Source: Lentisphaerota bacterium (GTDB taxonomy: Bacteria > Verrucomicrobiota > Kiritimatiellia > RFP12 > UBA3636). Taken from it: a DNA stretch of 10,051 nucleotides. A program made the position numbers and the translations under genes. The stretch covers positions 1 to 10,051 of the forward strand of contig JAAZAI010000557.1 of the NCBI GenBank assembly GCA_012514445.1. The letters run 5' to 3'. This document shows, piece by piece, positions 1 through 6,500 of this stretch (the first letter of the stretch is position 1; each line of letters begins with the position of its first letter). A model generated the notes under the pieces. The model was not told the origin of the DNA. It worked only from the letters and a program-made list of their open reading frames with translations, and did not search any database.

Positions 1-1134
1 GAAGATTTCGGAATAGGCCCAGTCGAGACCTTCTTCGGCGAGGAGCGTCCGGGTGACGGTGAGCTTGCCGCCGAGCCCTTCGAGCAGGAACACCGTGTCC
101 GGGAACTGCTCACGCACGCGGGCCACGATGTAGCGCCAGACCTCGCCGGGCACCATGTAGCCGGCGTCGCAGCGAAAGCCGTCCACGCCCTGGCGGCACC
201 AGAATTCAAAAACCCCCGCCATGAAACCGCGCAGGCCCGCGTTCGCGTAGTCCAGCTCGACTAGGTCCTCCCACACCGTGCCCCACGCGCCGGGCGAGAC
301 GAAGCGCCCGAGGCTGCCGCGCCGGAACCACTCGGGGTGGTGGATCTGGAGAGTCGACGCCCAGCCCGTGTGATTGGCGGGCAGGTCCATGAAGAGCCGG
401 CCGCCGCGCGCGTGGACGGCGTCGACGAGTTCGCGGAACTGGTCGAGCGGCGTCGCGGCGGCGTCGAACTCGGCCAGGGCCGGGTTGACGGCGAGGAAGT
501 CCGTGCCCGCGAAGGGCGACCCGTAGCGCCCCATCCGGGCGAAGGTCGTCGGCACCGGGTGGATGGGGAGAAGCTGGAGGATGCGGAAGCGCGCGTCGCC
601 GAAGATCGTGTCGAGCCGCTGGACCAGGTTTCGGAAGGTGCCCTCGGGCGGAATCGCCGTCCAGCCGGCGCGATCCATTGCGGTCACGTCGAAGGGCGGT
701 TTGGGCGAGCGCGCCTCACCGCAGGACGCGCCGAACTGGCGGACGAACGCCGTGTAGACCGAAGCGCCCCTGCACGTCCAGGCTGGCGCCGTCTTGATGC
801 GCACGTCGCCCCCCTGCGGCCATTGAGGCTTGCCGCCGTCTGCCGGGAAGAAGCACGCCTTGGCGCGAAACGCGCCGACCTCCGCGAGCGGGATCCGCGC
901 GCGATGCACGCCCGGCTCGACCTCCTCCATCGGCACGTCGCGCCATTCCAGCGCCAGCGCGGGGCGTCCCGCGTCCGCGGAATCGACGATCTCGCGGCGT
1001 CGGACTCGGGCGCCGCCGAGCGAGGTGCGCAGGATTGCGCGACCGCGCCGTGCGCCGTCCACGTGCAATGTGAAGTCGATCGCGTCGCCGGCATGCGCCA
1101 GCAGACTCGAACCGGGTTCGGGCGTCTGTTTCAT
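1..1134 (-). CDS. GH13 alpha-amylase-superfamily glycoside hydrolase, C-terminus beyond window
   Basis: Hydrolyses or rearranges alpha-glucosidic bonds in starch, glycogen or maltodextrin, as inferred from the family. The 378 visible residues start at ATG 1134-1132. Residues 1-125 form a beta-rich N-terminal domain, perhaps starch-binding or Ig-like, and the catalytic TIM barrel follows. Family motifs are clear. Region I is DLPANH at 250-255. Region II is GVDGFRCDAGYMVP, with D323 as the nucleophile. Region III is FLLEGLGG, with E352 as the acid/base. Region IV would lie off the left edge. There is no signal peptide, so the enzyme is probably cytoplasmic. The gap from the upstream membrane-protein gene is only 10 bp, and no strong Shine-Dalgarno precedes the ATG, so translational coupling is possible. 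The N-terminal domain recalls glycogen-debranching or maltodextrin-acting members, but the subfamily cannot be fixed from a partial sequence. Confidence 0.93.
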   Translation of the reverse strand, partial: MKQTPEPGSSLLAHAGDAIDFTLHVDGARRGRAILRTSLGGARVRRREIVDSADAGRPALALEWRDVPMEEVEPGVHRARIPLAEVGAFRAKACFFPADGGKPQWPQGGDVRIKTAPAWTCRGASVYTAFVRQFGASCGEARSPKPPFDVTAMDRAGWTAIPPEGTFRNLVQRLDTIFGDARFRILQLLPIHPVPTTFARMGRYGSPFAGTDFLAVNPALAEFDAAATPLDQFRELVDAVHARGGRLFMDLPANHTGWASTLQIHHPEWFRRGSLGRFVSPGAWGTVWEDLVELDYANAGLRGFMAGVFEFWCRQGVDGFRCDAGYMVPGEVWRYIVARVREQFPDTVFLLEGLGGKLTVTRTLLAEEGLDWAYSEIF

Positions 1135-1144
1135 GCGCGCTCGG

Positions 1145-1903
1145 CTAGGCCGCCGGCGTCGTCCCCGCCCGCAGCGCGCCGTAGACGGTTCCCGCCAGCT
1201 TGGCGAGCACACTGACCATCGCGAGCAGCGTCGCCAGCATGAGAATCCAGCGCACGTAAGGGACGAAGCTGAAGATCATGCAGAGGACGATGCCCAGCGC
1301 GACCGGTAGACCGAAGACCACAAGGATCTTCAGCCGGCTGCCGCGAGTGAGCTCGGCGCTGGCCTGAATCGCCTCCAGCGGCCCCAGACCCTTTTCAAGG
1401 AGCAGGAAATACGCCATCGACCACGCCGTCCCGACCATCGCAAGCGGAGTGAGCGCGGCCGCCATGGCGAGGAGAAGTCGCATCTGGAACCAGAACGCGG
1501 AGCAGCGGGACATCGTGCCGCAGAAACGCGGCGCGACGCCCATGCCCGAGAACAGGCCCCAGGCCGCGAGCGAAACCGCCGTGAAGACCGCGGAGAGCAG
1601 CAGAAAGCTCTCAAGTTTCGCGCGATGCTCGGCGAGGAAGATTTCGATCGGCGAGATCTTGCGTCCGTCCGCCAGCCAGACCGGCAGCGTGAAGAGCGCG
1701 ATCGTCGTCCCGATGTTGATGAAGGGGATCCACGCCGTCACCATCCAGAGCAGCACCGCCAGCACGACGGGGACGAAAGTCATGGGGTCCACCAGAAGAC
1801 TCCGCTTGAAAGTGTCCGCGATTCCGAAAGCGCCCACCGGGGCCTCCGGCTTTTCGTCGCCGGATTTTGTTTCGTCCATGTCGATTTTGAATTCGTCGTC
1901 CAT
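1145..1903 (-). CDS. Six-span integral membrane protein, GPDPase-membrane/DUF975/YciC-like
   Basis: This is a 252-residue membrane protein of unknown function. A charged, acidic N-terminus (about residues 1-38) precedes six hydrophobic segments at roughly 42-60, 62-78, 99-119, 141-168, 191-212 and 216-240. After the fourth segment comes EKGLGPLEAIQASAELTRG (170-188). This E-x-G-hydrophobic-EAI-S-LTRG pattern is one I associate with the membrane domains of the glycerophosphodiesterase-membrane, DUF975 and YciC-type families, so the assignment is a family-level resemblance only. The start is the ATG at 1903-1901 and not an in-frame ATG 14 codons upstream, because a perfect AGGAGGT sits 5 nt before it. 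The neighbours are a DUF488 gene 51 bp upstream and the GH13 gene 10 bp downstream. No catalytic motif is visible. Confidence 0.85.
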   Translation of the reverse strand: MDDEFKIDMDETKSGDEKPEAPVGAFGIADTFKRSLLVDPMTFVPVVLAVLLWMVTAWIPFINIGTTIALFTLPVWLADGRKISPIEIFLAEHRAKLESFLLLSAVFTAVSLAAWGLFSGMGVAPRFCGTMSRCSAFWFQMRLLLAMAAALTPLAMVGTAWSMAYFLLLEKGLGPLEAIQASAELTRGSRLKILVVFGLPVALGIVLCMIFSFVPYVRWILMLATLLAMVSVLAKLAGTVYGALRAGTTPAA

Positions 1904-1908
1904 ATGGC

Positions 1909-1915
1909 ACCTCCT
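1909..1915 (-). promoter_or_regulatory. Shine-Dalgarno site fixing the membrane-protein start
   Basis: On the minus strand the sequence reads AGGAGGT followed by 5 nt and the ATG at 1903-1901. This near-perfect anti-16S match decides in favour of MDDEFKID as the N-terminus over an upstream in-frame ATG that has no such site. Confidence 0.8.
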
Positions 1916-1954
1916 GCATGTCGTTGTTGCACAGTCTTCAAACACGCTTGAATC

Positions 1955-2314
1955 CTAGCAAAAGCCCCTACGGGCAACAACAAGAATCTGCTGGAGCACA
2001 ACCGCTTCATTGTGGTTCTCGTCCTTGGCGGCGAACACCAGCGTGATGTCGCGCTGACGTGCGATCGCCTGAAGCTCTGACCATGCGGGATTGCCCTTCA
2101 ATTCGGCCAGATAGCGCTTTTGGAACTCGGACCACTTCTCCGGATCATGGCCGAACCACTTGCGTAATCCCGTGGACGGCGCGACGTCCTTGAGCCAGAG
2201 GTCGATTTGGGCATCGGCCTTGGACAATCCCCTCGGCCAGAGGCGATCGACGAGGATCCGACAGCCATCAGACTTGGCCGCGGCCACGTAGGCGCGTTTC
2301 ACTGCGACGTTCAT
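1955..2314 (-). CDS. DUF488 family protein (YeaO-like)
   Basis: A complete 119-residue protein of the DUF488/YeaO family. These are small cytoplasmic proteins of unsettled biochemical role that are widely found in bacteria. Diagnostic family stretches are VDRLWPRGLSK (22-32), WLKDVAPST (40-48), WFGHDPEKW (53-61) and AKDENHNEAVVL (96-107), which cover the whole length expected for the family. The start is ATG 2314-2312, preceded by GGGAGGAA a few bases upstream. A much longer in-frame reading (to 2674) exists but runs through hexamer repeats and a hairpin, so I reject it as the true N-terminus. The gene heads a possible minus-strand operon with the membrane protein and GH13 genes. The function of the group is not evident from context. 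Confidence 0.92.
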   Translation of the reverse strand: MNVAVKRAYVAAAKSDGCRILVDRLWPRGLSKADAQIDLWLKDVAPSTGLRKWFGHDPEKWSEFQKRYLAELKGNPAWSELQAIARQRDITLVFAAKDENHNEAVVLQQILVVARRGFC

Positions 2315-2344
2315 GACTTCCTCCCTGCGGTTGCGACGACAGGC

Positions 2345-2364
2345 GAGCGTTGTGAACAACGCTC
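2345..2364. repeat. Perfect 8-bp inverted repeat upstream of the DUF488 gene
   Basis: GAGCGTTG, a TGAA spacer and CAACGCTC form a perfect 8-bp stem 30 bp upstream of the DUF488 start codon. It could be a hairpin in the 5' leader, an operator for a dimeric regulator, or a REP-like dispersed element. The sequence alone does not decide between these. Confidence 0.55.
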
Positions 2365-2379
2365 CTGCAATTCGATGCA

Positions 2380-2408
2380 ATTTTGGCACAAAGACATTCG
2401 AGCCGCAA
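2380..2408 (-). promoter_or_regulatory. Weak candidate promoter for the DUF488 gene
   Basis: On the minus strand TTGCGG (2408-2403) and CAAAAT (2385-2380) are separated by 17 bp. The -35 matches only the TTG core and the -10 matches four of six consensus bases. The position, about 65 bp before the start codon with the 2345-2364 hairpin between, is plausible. This is weak evidence. Confidence 0.25.
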
Positions 2409-2481
2409 GGGAGAAGATGATATTCGGTCAGTCTCATAGTCTCCGGGAATTGGCAGGGACACTCTGATTTTTCCACGACCC

Positions 2482-2503
2482 AATCATAATCATAATCGTA
2501 ATC
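2482..2503 (-). repeat. Hexamer tract (GATTAC/GATTAT), inverted relative to the array
   Basis: The plus strand reads AATCAT twice, then AATCGT and AATC. On the minus strand this is GATTACGATTATGATTATG-type sequence, the same 6-bp period as the tracts at 2999-3032 and 3312-3346 but in the opposite orientation. On the minus strand it is followed by GATTGGG, as in the plus-strand tract at 3029-3035. Confidence 0.75.
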
Positions 2504-2617
2504 CCCCCAGTCAGCCCGGCGTGAAGCGAAGTGGGGCGCTGGGGCAGAGGATGGGTAATCAGGAAAGCAGGAAAACAGGAAGGGACGGCAGTGTCGTGGG
2601 ATCGTGTTGCCGATTGT

Positions 2618-2647
2618 TGTAATATCGAATCGACTTTCGATATTACA
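2618..2647. repeat. AT-rich hairpin with perfect 12-bp arms
   Basis: Arms TGTAATATCGAA (2618-2629) and TTCGATATTACA (2636-2647) are perfect complements around a 6-nt loop. The hairpin is AT-rich in a GC-rich setting and abuts the first GAGAGGCTCC module of the array at 2649, where the other two modules are instead preceded by hexamer tracts. Confidence 0.7.
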
Positions 2648-2673
2648 TGAGAGGCTCCCTGCACCATCATCCA

Positions 2674-2703
2674 AACGCTCACAGTTCCGGAACTGTGAGC
2701 GTT
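2674..2703. repeat. Perfect palindrome, copy 1
   Basis: The half-site ACGCTCACAGTTCC is followed directly by its exact reverse complement GGAACTGTGAGCGT, giving a 28-bp palindrome with no spacer at 2675-2702. In this copy one further flanking A/T pair extends it to 30 bp. Confidence 0.95.
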
Positions 2704-2766
2704 GGGGCGTAGACTGAAAAGGCGGCCTGACACGGCTCGATCACCAAGTTGAAAATAGCAGCGTTG

Positions 2767-2780
2767 GCATGTCGACATGC
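2767..2780. repeat. 14-bp palindrome GCATGTCGACATGC in the unit-A-specific segment
   Basis: This perfect palindrome lies in the stretch of unit A that unit B lacks. The same stretch also contains GCGGCAA-TCCC-TTGCCGC, a 7-bp perfect hairpin. Confidence 0.6.
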
Positions 2781-2998
2781 ACGGCGGTGGAGTGCGGCAA
2801 TCCCTTGCCGCCGCGCACGCGCCCGAATGCGTATGAGGGTGGCCAGGCCCTTGGCCGCCGTCAACTGTTTGGCGTCTGGAAAGCTGAACAGTCTTGCGAA
2901 GCGAGGCGCGGCAGGCTCCCACGGCGTTCCGTGCGGAGGTACCAACCCGGCTACGACGGGTTGCCCGGCGGCGCGCAGGGCCTGCGCGCCCTCCGGGC

Positions 2999-3032
2999 GA
3001 TTACGATTACGATTACGATCAAGATTACGATT
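2999..3032 (+). repeat. GATTAC hexamer tract in unit A
   Basis: GATTAC occurs three times, followed by a degenerate GATCAA, a fourth GATTAC and GATT, giving a strict 6-bp period. It follows the GC-rich hairpin at 2970-2990 and precedes the next GAGAGG module at 3040. Confidence 0.85.
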
Positions 3033-3065
3033 GGGACAAGAGAGGATCCCTGTCCCCTCATCCAC

Positions 3066-3093
3066 ACGCTCACAGTTCCGGAACTGTGAGCGT
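3066..3093. repeat. Perfect palindrome, copy 2
   Basis: The same 28-bp palindrome as copy 1 with no base changes, and with conserved flanks (CTCATCCAC on the left, GGGG then AGACTGAAA on the right). Confidence 0.95.
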
Positions 3094-3311
3094 CGGGGTT
3101 AAGACTGAAAGGGAGGCCTGACGCGGCCCGAATGCGTATGAGGCAGGGCGGCCAGGCCCTTGGCCGCCGCCGTCGACTGTTTGGCGTCTTGAAGGCTGAA
3201 CAGTCTTGCGAAGCGAGGCGCGACGGGCTCCCACGGCGTTCCGTGCGGAGGTACCAACCCGGCTACGACGGGTTGCCCGGCGGCGCGCAGGGCCTGCGCG
3301 CCCCTGCGGGC

Positions 3312-3346
3312 GATTACGATTACGATTATGATTACGATTATGATTT
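3312..3346 (+). repeat. GATTAC/GATTAT hexamer tract in unit B
   Basis: The order is GATTAC, GATTAC, GATTAT, GATTAC, GATTAT, GATTT. It aligns with the tract in unit A but differs in the order of variant hexamers, consistent with slippage or local turnover after duplication. Confidence 0.85.
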
Positions 3347-3352
3347 GGACAA

Positions 3353-3440
3353 GAGAGGCTCCTTGCCCCCTCATCCACACGCTCACAGTTCCGGAACTGT
3401 GAGCGTAGGGGTAGACTGAAAAGGTAGCCCAACACGGCTT
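3353..3440. repeat. Truncated third array unit
   Basis: The head module (GAGAGGCTCC, the palindrome, AGACTGAAAAGG and an ACACGGCTT...CACCAAG stretch resembling unit A) is present, but the body and hexamer tract are missing. Similarity fades by about 3450, just before the stop codon of the primase-helicase gene at 3501-3503. Confidence 0.7.
3379..3406. repeat. Perfect palindrome, copy 3
   Basis: Identical in all 28 bases to copies 1 and 2. It lies 94 bp beyond the stop codon of the minus-strand primase-helicase gene, so it would be in that transcript's 3' region if no terminator intervenes. Confidence 0.95.
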
Positions 3441-3500
3441 CAACCACCAAGACGCCCGAGGTTCGGTGACGCACAGCGACATGTCAACGACGAGGGCCCA

Positions 3501-6500
3501 TCAGCCCTTTCGGCCGGACGGCAGGATGGAGGTTTCGAGTTCGCTCGCGACTTCGCGCGAGCTGAGTCGCATCAGGCTCTCCTCCGAGGCGCCGTAGCTG
3601 AGCAGGTTCAAGCTACCGTACCAGACCAGTCGTCGGTCGATCAGGACGAATTTCTGGTGAATGGCCGAGCGTTCGGTCACGGCGATCCCCGCTTTTCGCA
3701 ACTGCGCGACGCAATCCGCGATCGCGCCGACGACCTCCGGACGATAGCTGCCCGGCGGACGGGTCACGATCTGGACGGACACCCCACGCGACACCACCGG
3801 CTTGAGCCACTCGAGAACGGCATCCGCACGCCGCCTGCGGATGAACGGGCTGACGATCAGAATGCTCTCCCGGGCGCATTGGAAATCCTGCCGCATCGCC
3901 CCGGCAAACGTACCCGTGTCATAGATCACGTTGCCTCCCGTGACCTCCCCGTCCGCCGGCGCCGTGCAATAGCCTATCTGCGAATAGGCCTTCAGCCGCC
4001 GCTCGTACATCCGCTCCAGAACCCCGACGTGAACGTCCACGTAATCGTAGATCGTCGCGTCCCGTTTGCCCGCATGTTCGCGGTGCAGGCGTCCCGCATA
4101 TTGCGCGACCAGCCCGCGCCACGACACCGGCATCGCGAGCAGCAGCGTGTCCAGCCGCGGCAGATCGAAACCTTCGCCGATGTACTGCCCCGTCGCGACG
4201 ACGACCATCGGCGCGTCATCAGGCACGGCCGCGAGTTCGGCGGCGCTTCCCCGCTTCGTCTTCGCCGTCTCGCTGCCGACAAGTTCGATCACCTTCGCCT
4301 CCGCGCCCATGCGCAGCATCCCGGCCAGAATCCGGACATGCTCGGTGCGCTGCGTGAGGATCAGCGGCGAACGCCCCTCCCCCAGCGCCTTCATCGCATC
4401 CGCGACGATCAGCCGGTTGCGCTCTTCGTCCTCGACCATGTCGTGGTAGATTTGCGCGAGCGACCAGGCCTCGTCGTCGACCGTCAGAGGCTTCTTGAAA
4501 CGCGTGACCCGGGGCAAAATCAGCCGGACGGTCCCCTGCGCCACCAGATCTCGGGCGTCCGCACGGTACCGGACCGGCCCGCAATGCATGAAGATCAGCG
4601 GCTGCAAGCCGTCCTTGCGGATCGGAGTGGCGGTGAGTCCATAGATGCGCCGCGCGTCCATCGTGGACAGCGCCTGGGCGATCGTCAGCGCCGGGACATG
4701 GTGGCATTCGTCGACGACGACCACGCCATATCCGCGAACGCCCCCGGCATGCGCGAAATCCTCGTTTCCCAGACTTTGCACGGTCGCGACGTCGAGGCGG
4801 CCGTTGAGCGAGTTGACGCCGCCGCCAAGCTGGCCGACTTCGACGGAAGCGCCGCTCTCCGCAGCGACCAGGAAGCGGGCCAGCGCCAACTTCCATTGCG
4901 ACAGCAACGCCTGCGTATGCACCAGAATCAATGCGGAGCGCCCGATTCGCGCGATCAGCGCGATCGCGGCGACCGTCTTCCCAAACGCGGTGGCCGCCGC
5001 CATCACGCCGCCGTCCTCCGATTCGAGCGCGTCGACGGCAAAAACTTGGTCCATGCGCAGCTCGCCATTGAAGCGGATCGCCAGAGGACGCCCCGTTTCA
5101 CGCTGGTCCTCGAACGACGTCGTGACCCTGGCGCCGTCGGCAAGGGTCTCCAGCGCCGGACGCAATCCGCGCGGCAGGGCGATCCACTGTTCGGTCTCTT
5201 CGGCCGCGCAGATGATCCGCGGAATGCCAAAGGTGGACATCCGCATGCGCTGCTTCGCGTGAAATCCCGGATTGGGAAACGCGGCAAGGCGCCTGATGCG
5301 ATTCATCGCACGCTGGCTGAGTCCGCGTTTTTGAACGAACAGCATGTTGCCTTCGACGCAGCGGAGCGTCTCTGGAAAATCGCCGCGATCCAAATGCGGC
5401 GGCGGACGCCACGCCAGCCAAGGGGCGTCCGCAGCTTCGTCCGGCGCGGCCTCCATCGGTCCCAGTTCGCCCTCGGTGTCGAGCGCCTTCGACAGGGAGG
5501 CCACGCGCTCGGGCGACAGCCGCTCGACGCTGGCGAGAAACGCCCAGGGATCGGGATGCGGCTCGAAATCGGCATCGACAAAAACGCTGTTGCCCTTCTT
5601 TCGCGCGGCGCCTTGCAACGGCAGCGCGATCAGATTCCCGAAGCCCCCCTTGGGCATCGTGTCCTGGTTGGGGAACATGCGGTCGTAGGACGAGAAACGG
5701 ATCTCGTGGCGCCTTGCCATCGCCTGGGTGATCAGCAACGAGCCCAGCCGGCGTGCCTGCGCAGCCGGAATCGGCCGTTCGAAGAAGAACCATGCATGTG
5801 CGCCTCTCCCCGAGCGAGAACGCTCCACGGCGCAGGAGATCGCAGCGGCCTCGCACACGGCGCGCAATGCGGTGACGTCCGCCCGCCAGCCCTCCCCATC
5901 GAAGTCCATCGCCAGAAAACGGCACGTTTCGTCCGCCAGCAGCGGATAGACGCCGAGGATCCCGTTCCCGTTTTCATCGGCGTTCGTCAGATGGGCGCGC
6001 ACCGCCTCGGCGTCAAACGGCATGAAGTCTCGGTTCCTGCACGTGCCGCACTTCTGCTTCGGCTTTCCGCAAAACCCGGGCCTGTACTCGTTGCGACAGG
6101 CCGGCATATAGTAGGCGCTATCGAACCGCCGCGAATGGCGACGCAACGCATAGACGTCCGGACGCCCTTCGAACAACGACAGGAACAGCGCAATCTTCGC
6201 GTCGGGAGGGCTGAATTTGTCGATGCCGCCGGACGTCCCGCACTTCTTCGTCCTCTCCTCGGCTTCGGTCGCCACCCCGGCGGCGGCGGACGCTTGGACA
6301 GCCGACTCTCCGGCGGAGGACGTCCCGGCAGAGGCCTCGCCCCCGCAGGCGGCGTTCGGATTCCGCGCCGCAAACACATACCGTGGCGAATCCAGGTCCG
6401 GGTCATTTCCATTCTCGAGCCCTCGGATGGTCATTCCGCAGCGGATGGCGACGTTCATGGCGGCGACATGGGTGCCGGGGATCGTCGCGAAGACCTCCGC

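Larger units (their letters stand above)
2649..3039. repeat. Tandem array unit A (391 bp)
   Basis: The unit begins with GAGAGGCTCC, has the 28-bp palindrome at 2675-2702, then an AGACTGAAAAGG-like stretch. Next is an 80-bp segment absent from unit B, then a body (2822-3039) nearly identical to unit B at 3127-3352. The body includes the hairpins GGTGGCCA/TGGCCGCC, CAACCCG/CGGGTTG and GGCGCGCAG/CTGCGCGCC (2970-2990), and ends in the GATTAC tract. Confidence 0.85.
3040..3352. repeat. Tandem array unit B (313 bp)
   Basis: This is a second copy of the unit, starting GAGAGGATCC with the palindrome at 3066-3093. It lacks about 80 bp found in unit A and differs in the body by scattered substitutions plus small insertions of about 4, 3 and 1 bp. 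Its stems are GGCGGCCA/TGGCCGCC, CAACCCG/CGGGTTG and GGCGCGCAG/CTGCGCGCC (3282-3302). It ends in a GATTAC/GATTAT tract. Confidence 0.85.
2315..3500. other. 1.2-kb non-coding, repeat-dense intergenic region
   Basis: Between the DUF488 start and the primase-helicase stop I find no convincing gene on either strand. Open frames here are created by the repeats, for example Asp-Tyr runs from the hexamers, and a 4-bp length difference between the two long repeat copies breaks any shared frame. The region holds a hairpin at 2345-2364, an inverted hexamer tract at 2482-2503, a 12-bp-stem hairpin at 2618-2647, three copies of a 28-bp palindrome, and a tandem array at 2649 to about 3440. The stretch 2504-2617 shows on its minus strand a short run of TTTCCTG-like steps (near 2570-2590) and otherwise nothing I recognise. 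Confidence 0.75.

Noticed and set aside
337..1215. Plus-strand 292-codon open frame
   Set aside because: It is antisense to the GH13 gene, which carries all three visible catalytic motifs on the minus strand.
1449..1958. Plus-strand 169-codon open frame
   Set aside because: It is antisense to the membrane-protein gene, which has a perfect Shine-Dalgarno and six hydrophobic segments.
2315..2674. N-terminal extension of the DUF488 protein to 239 residues
   Set aside because: The added stretch is encoded by a hexamer tract (Asp-Tyr repeats) and part of the array head. The family-length protein with its own ribosome-binding site begins at 2314.
2649..3440. CRISPR array
   Set aside because: Only three palindrome copies, at spacings of 391 and 313 bp. 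The intervening sequences are repeats of each other and not unique spacers, and no cas gene is visible.
2679..3482. Several 75-135-codon frames on both strands within the palindrome array
   Set aside because: They arise from the repeats. The two unit copies differ by a 4-bp indel that breaks the shared frame, there is no consistent start or ribosome-binding site, and the translations are low-complexity.
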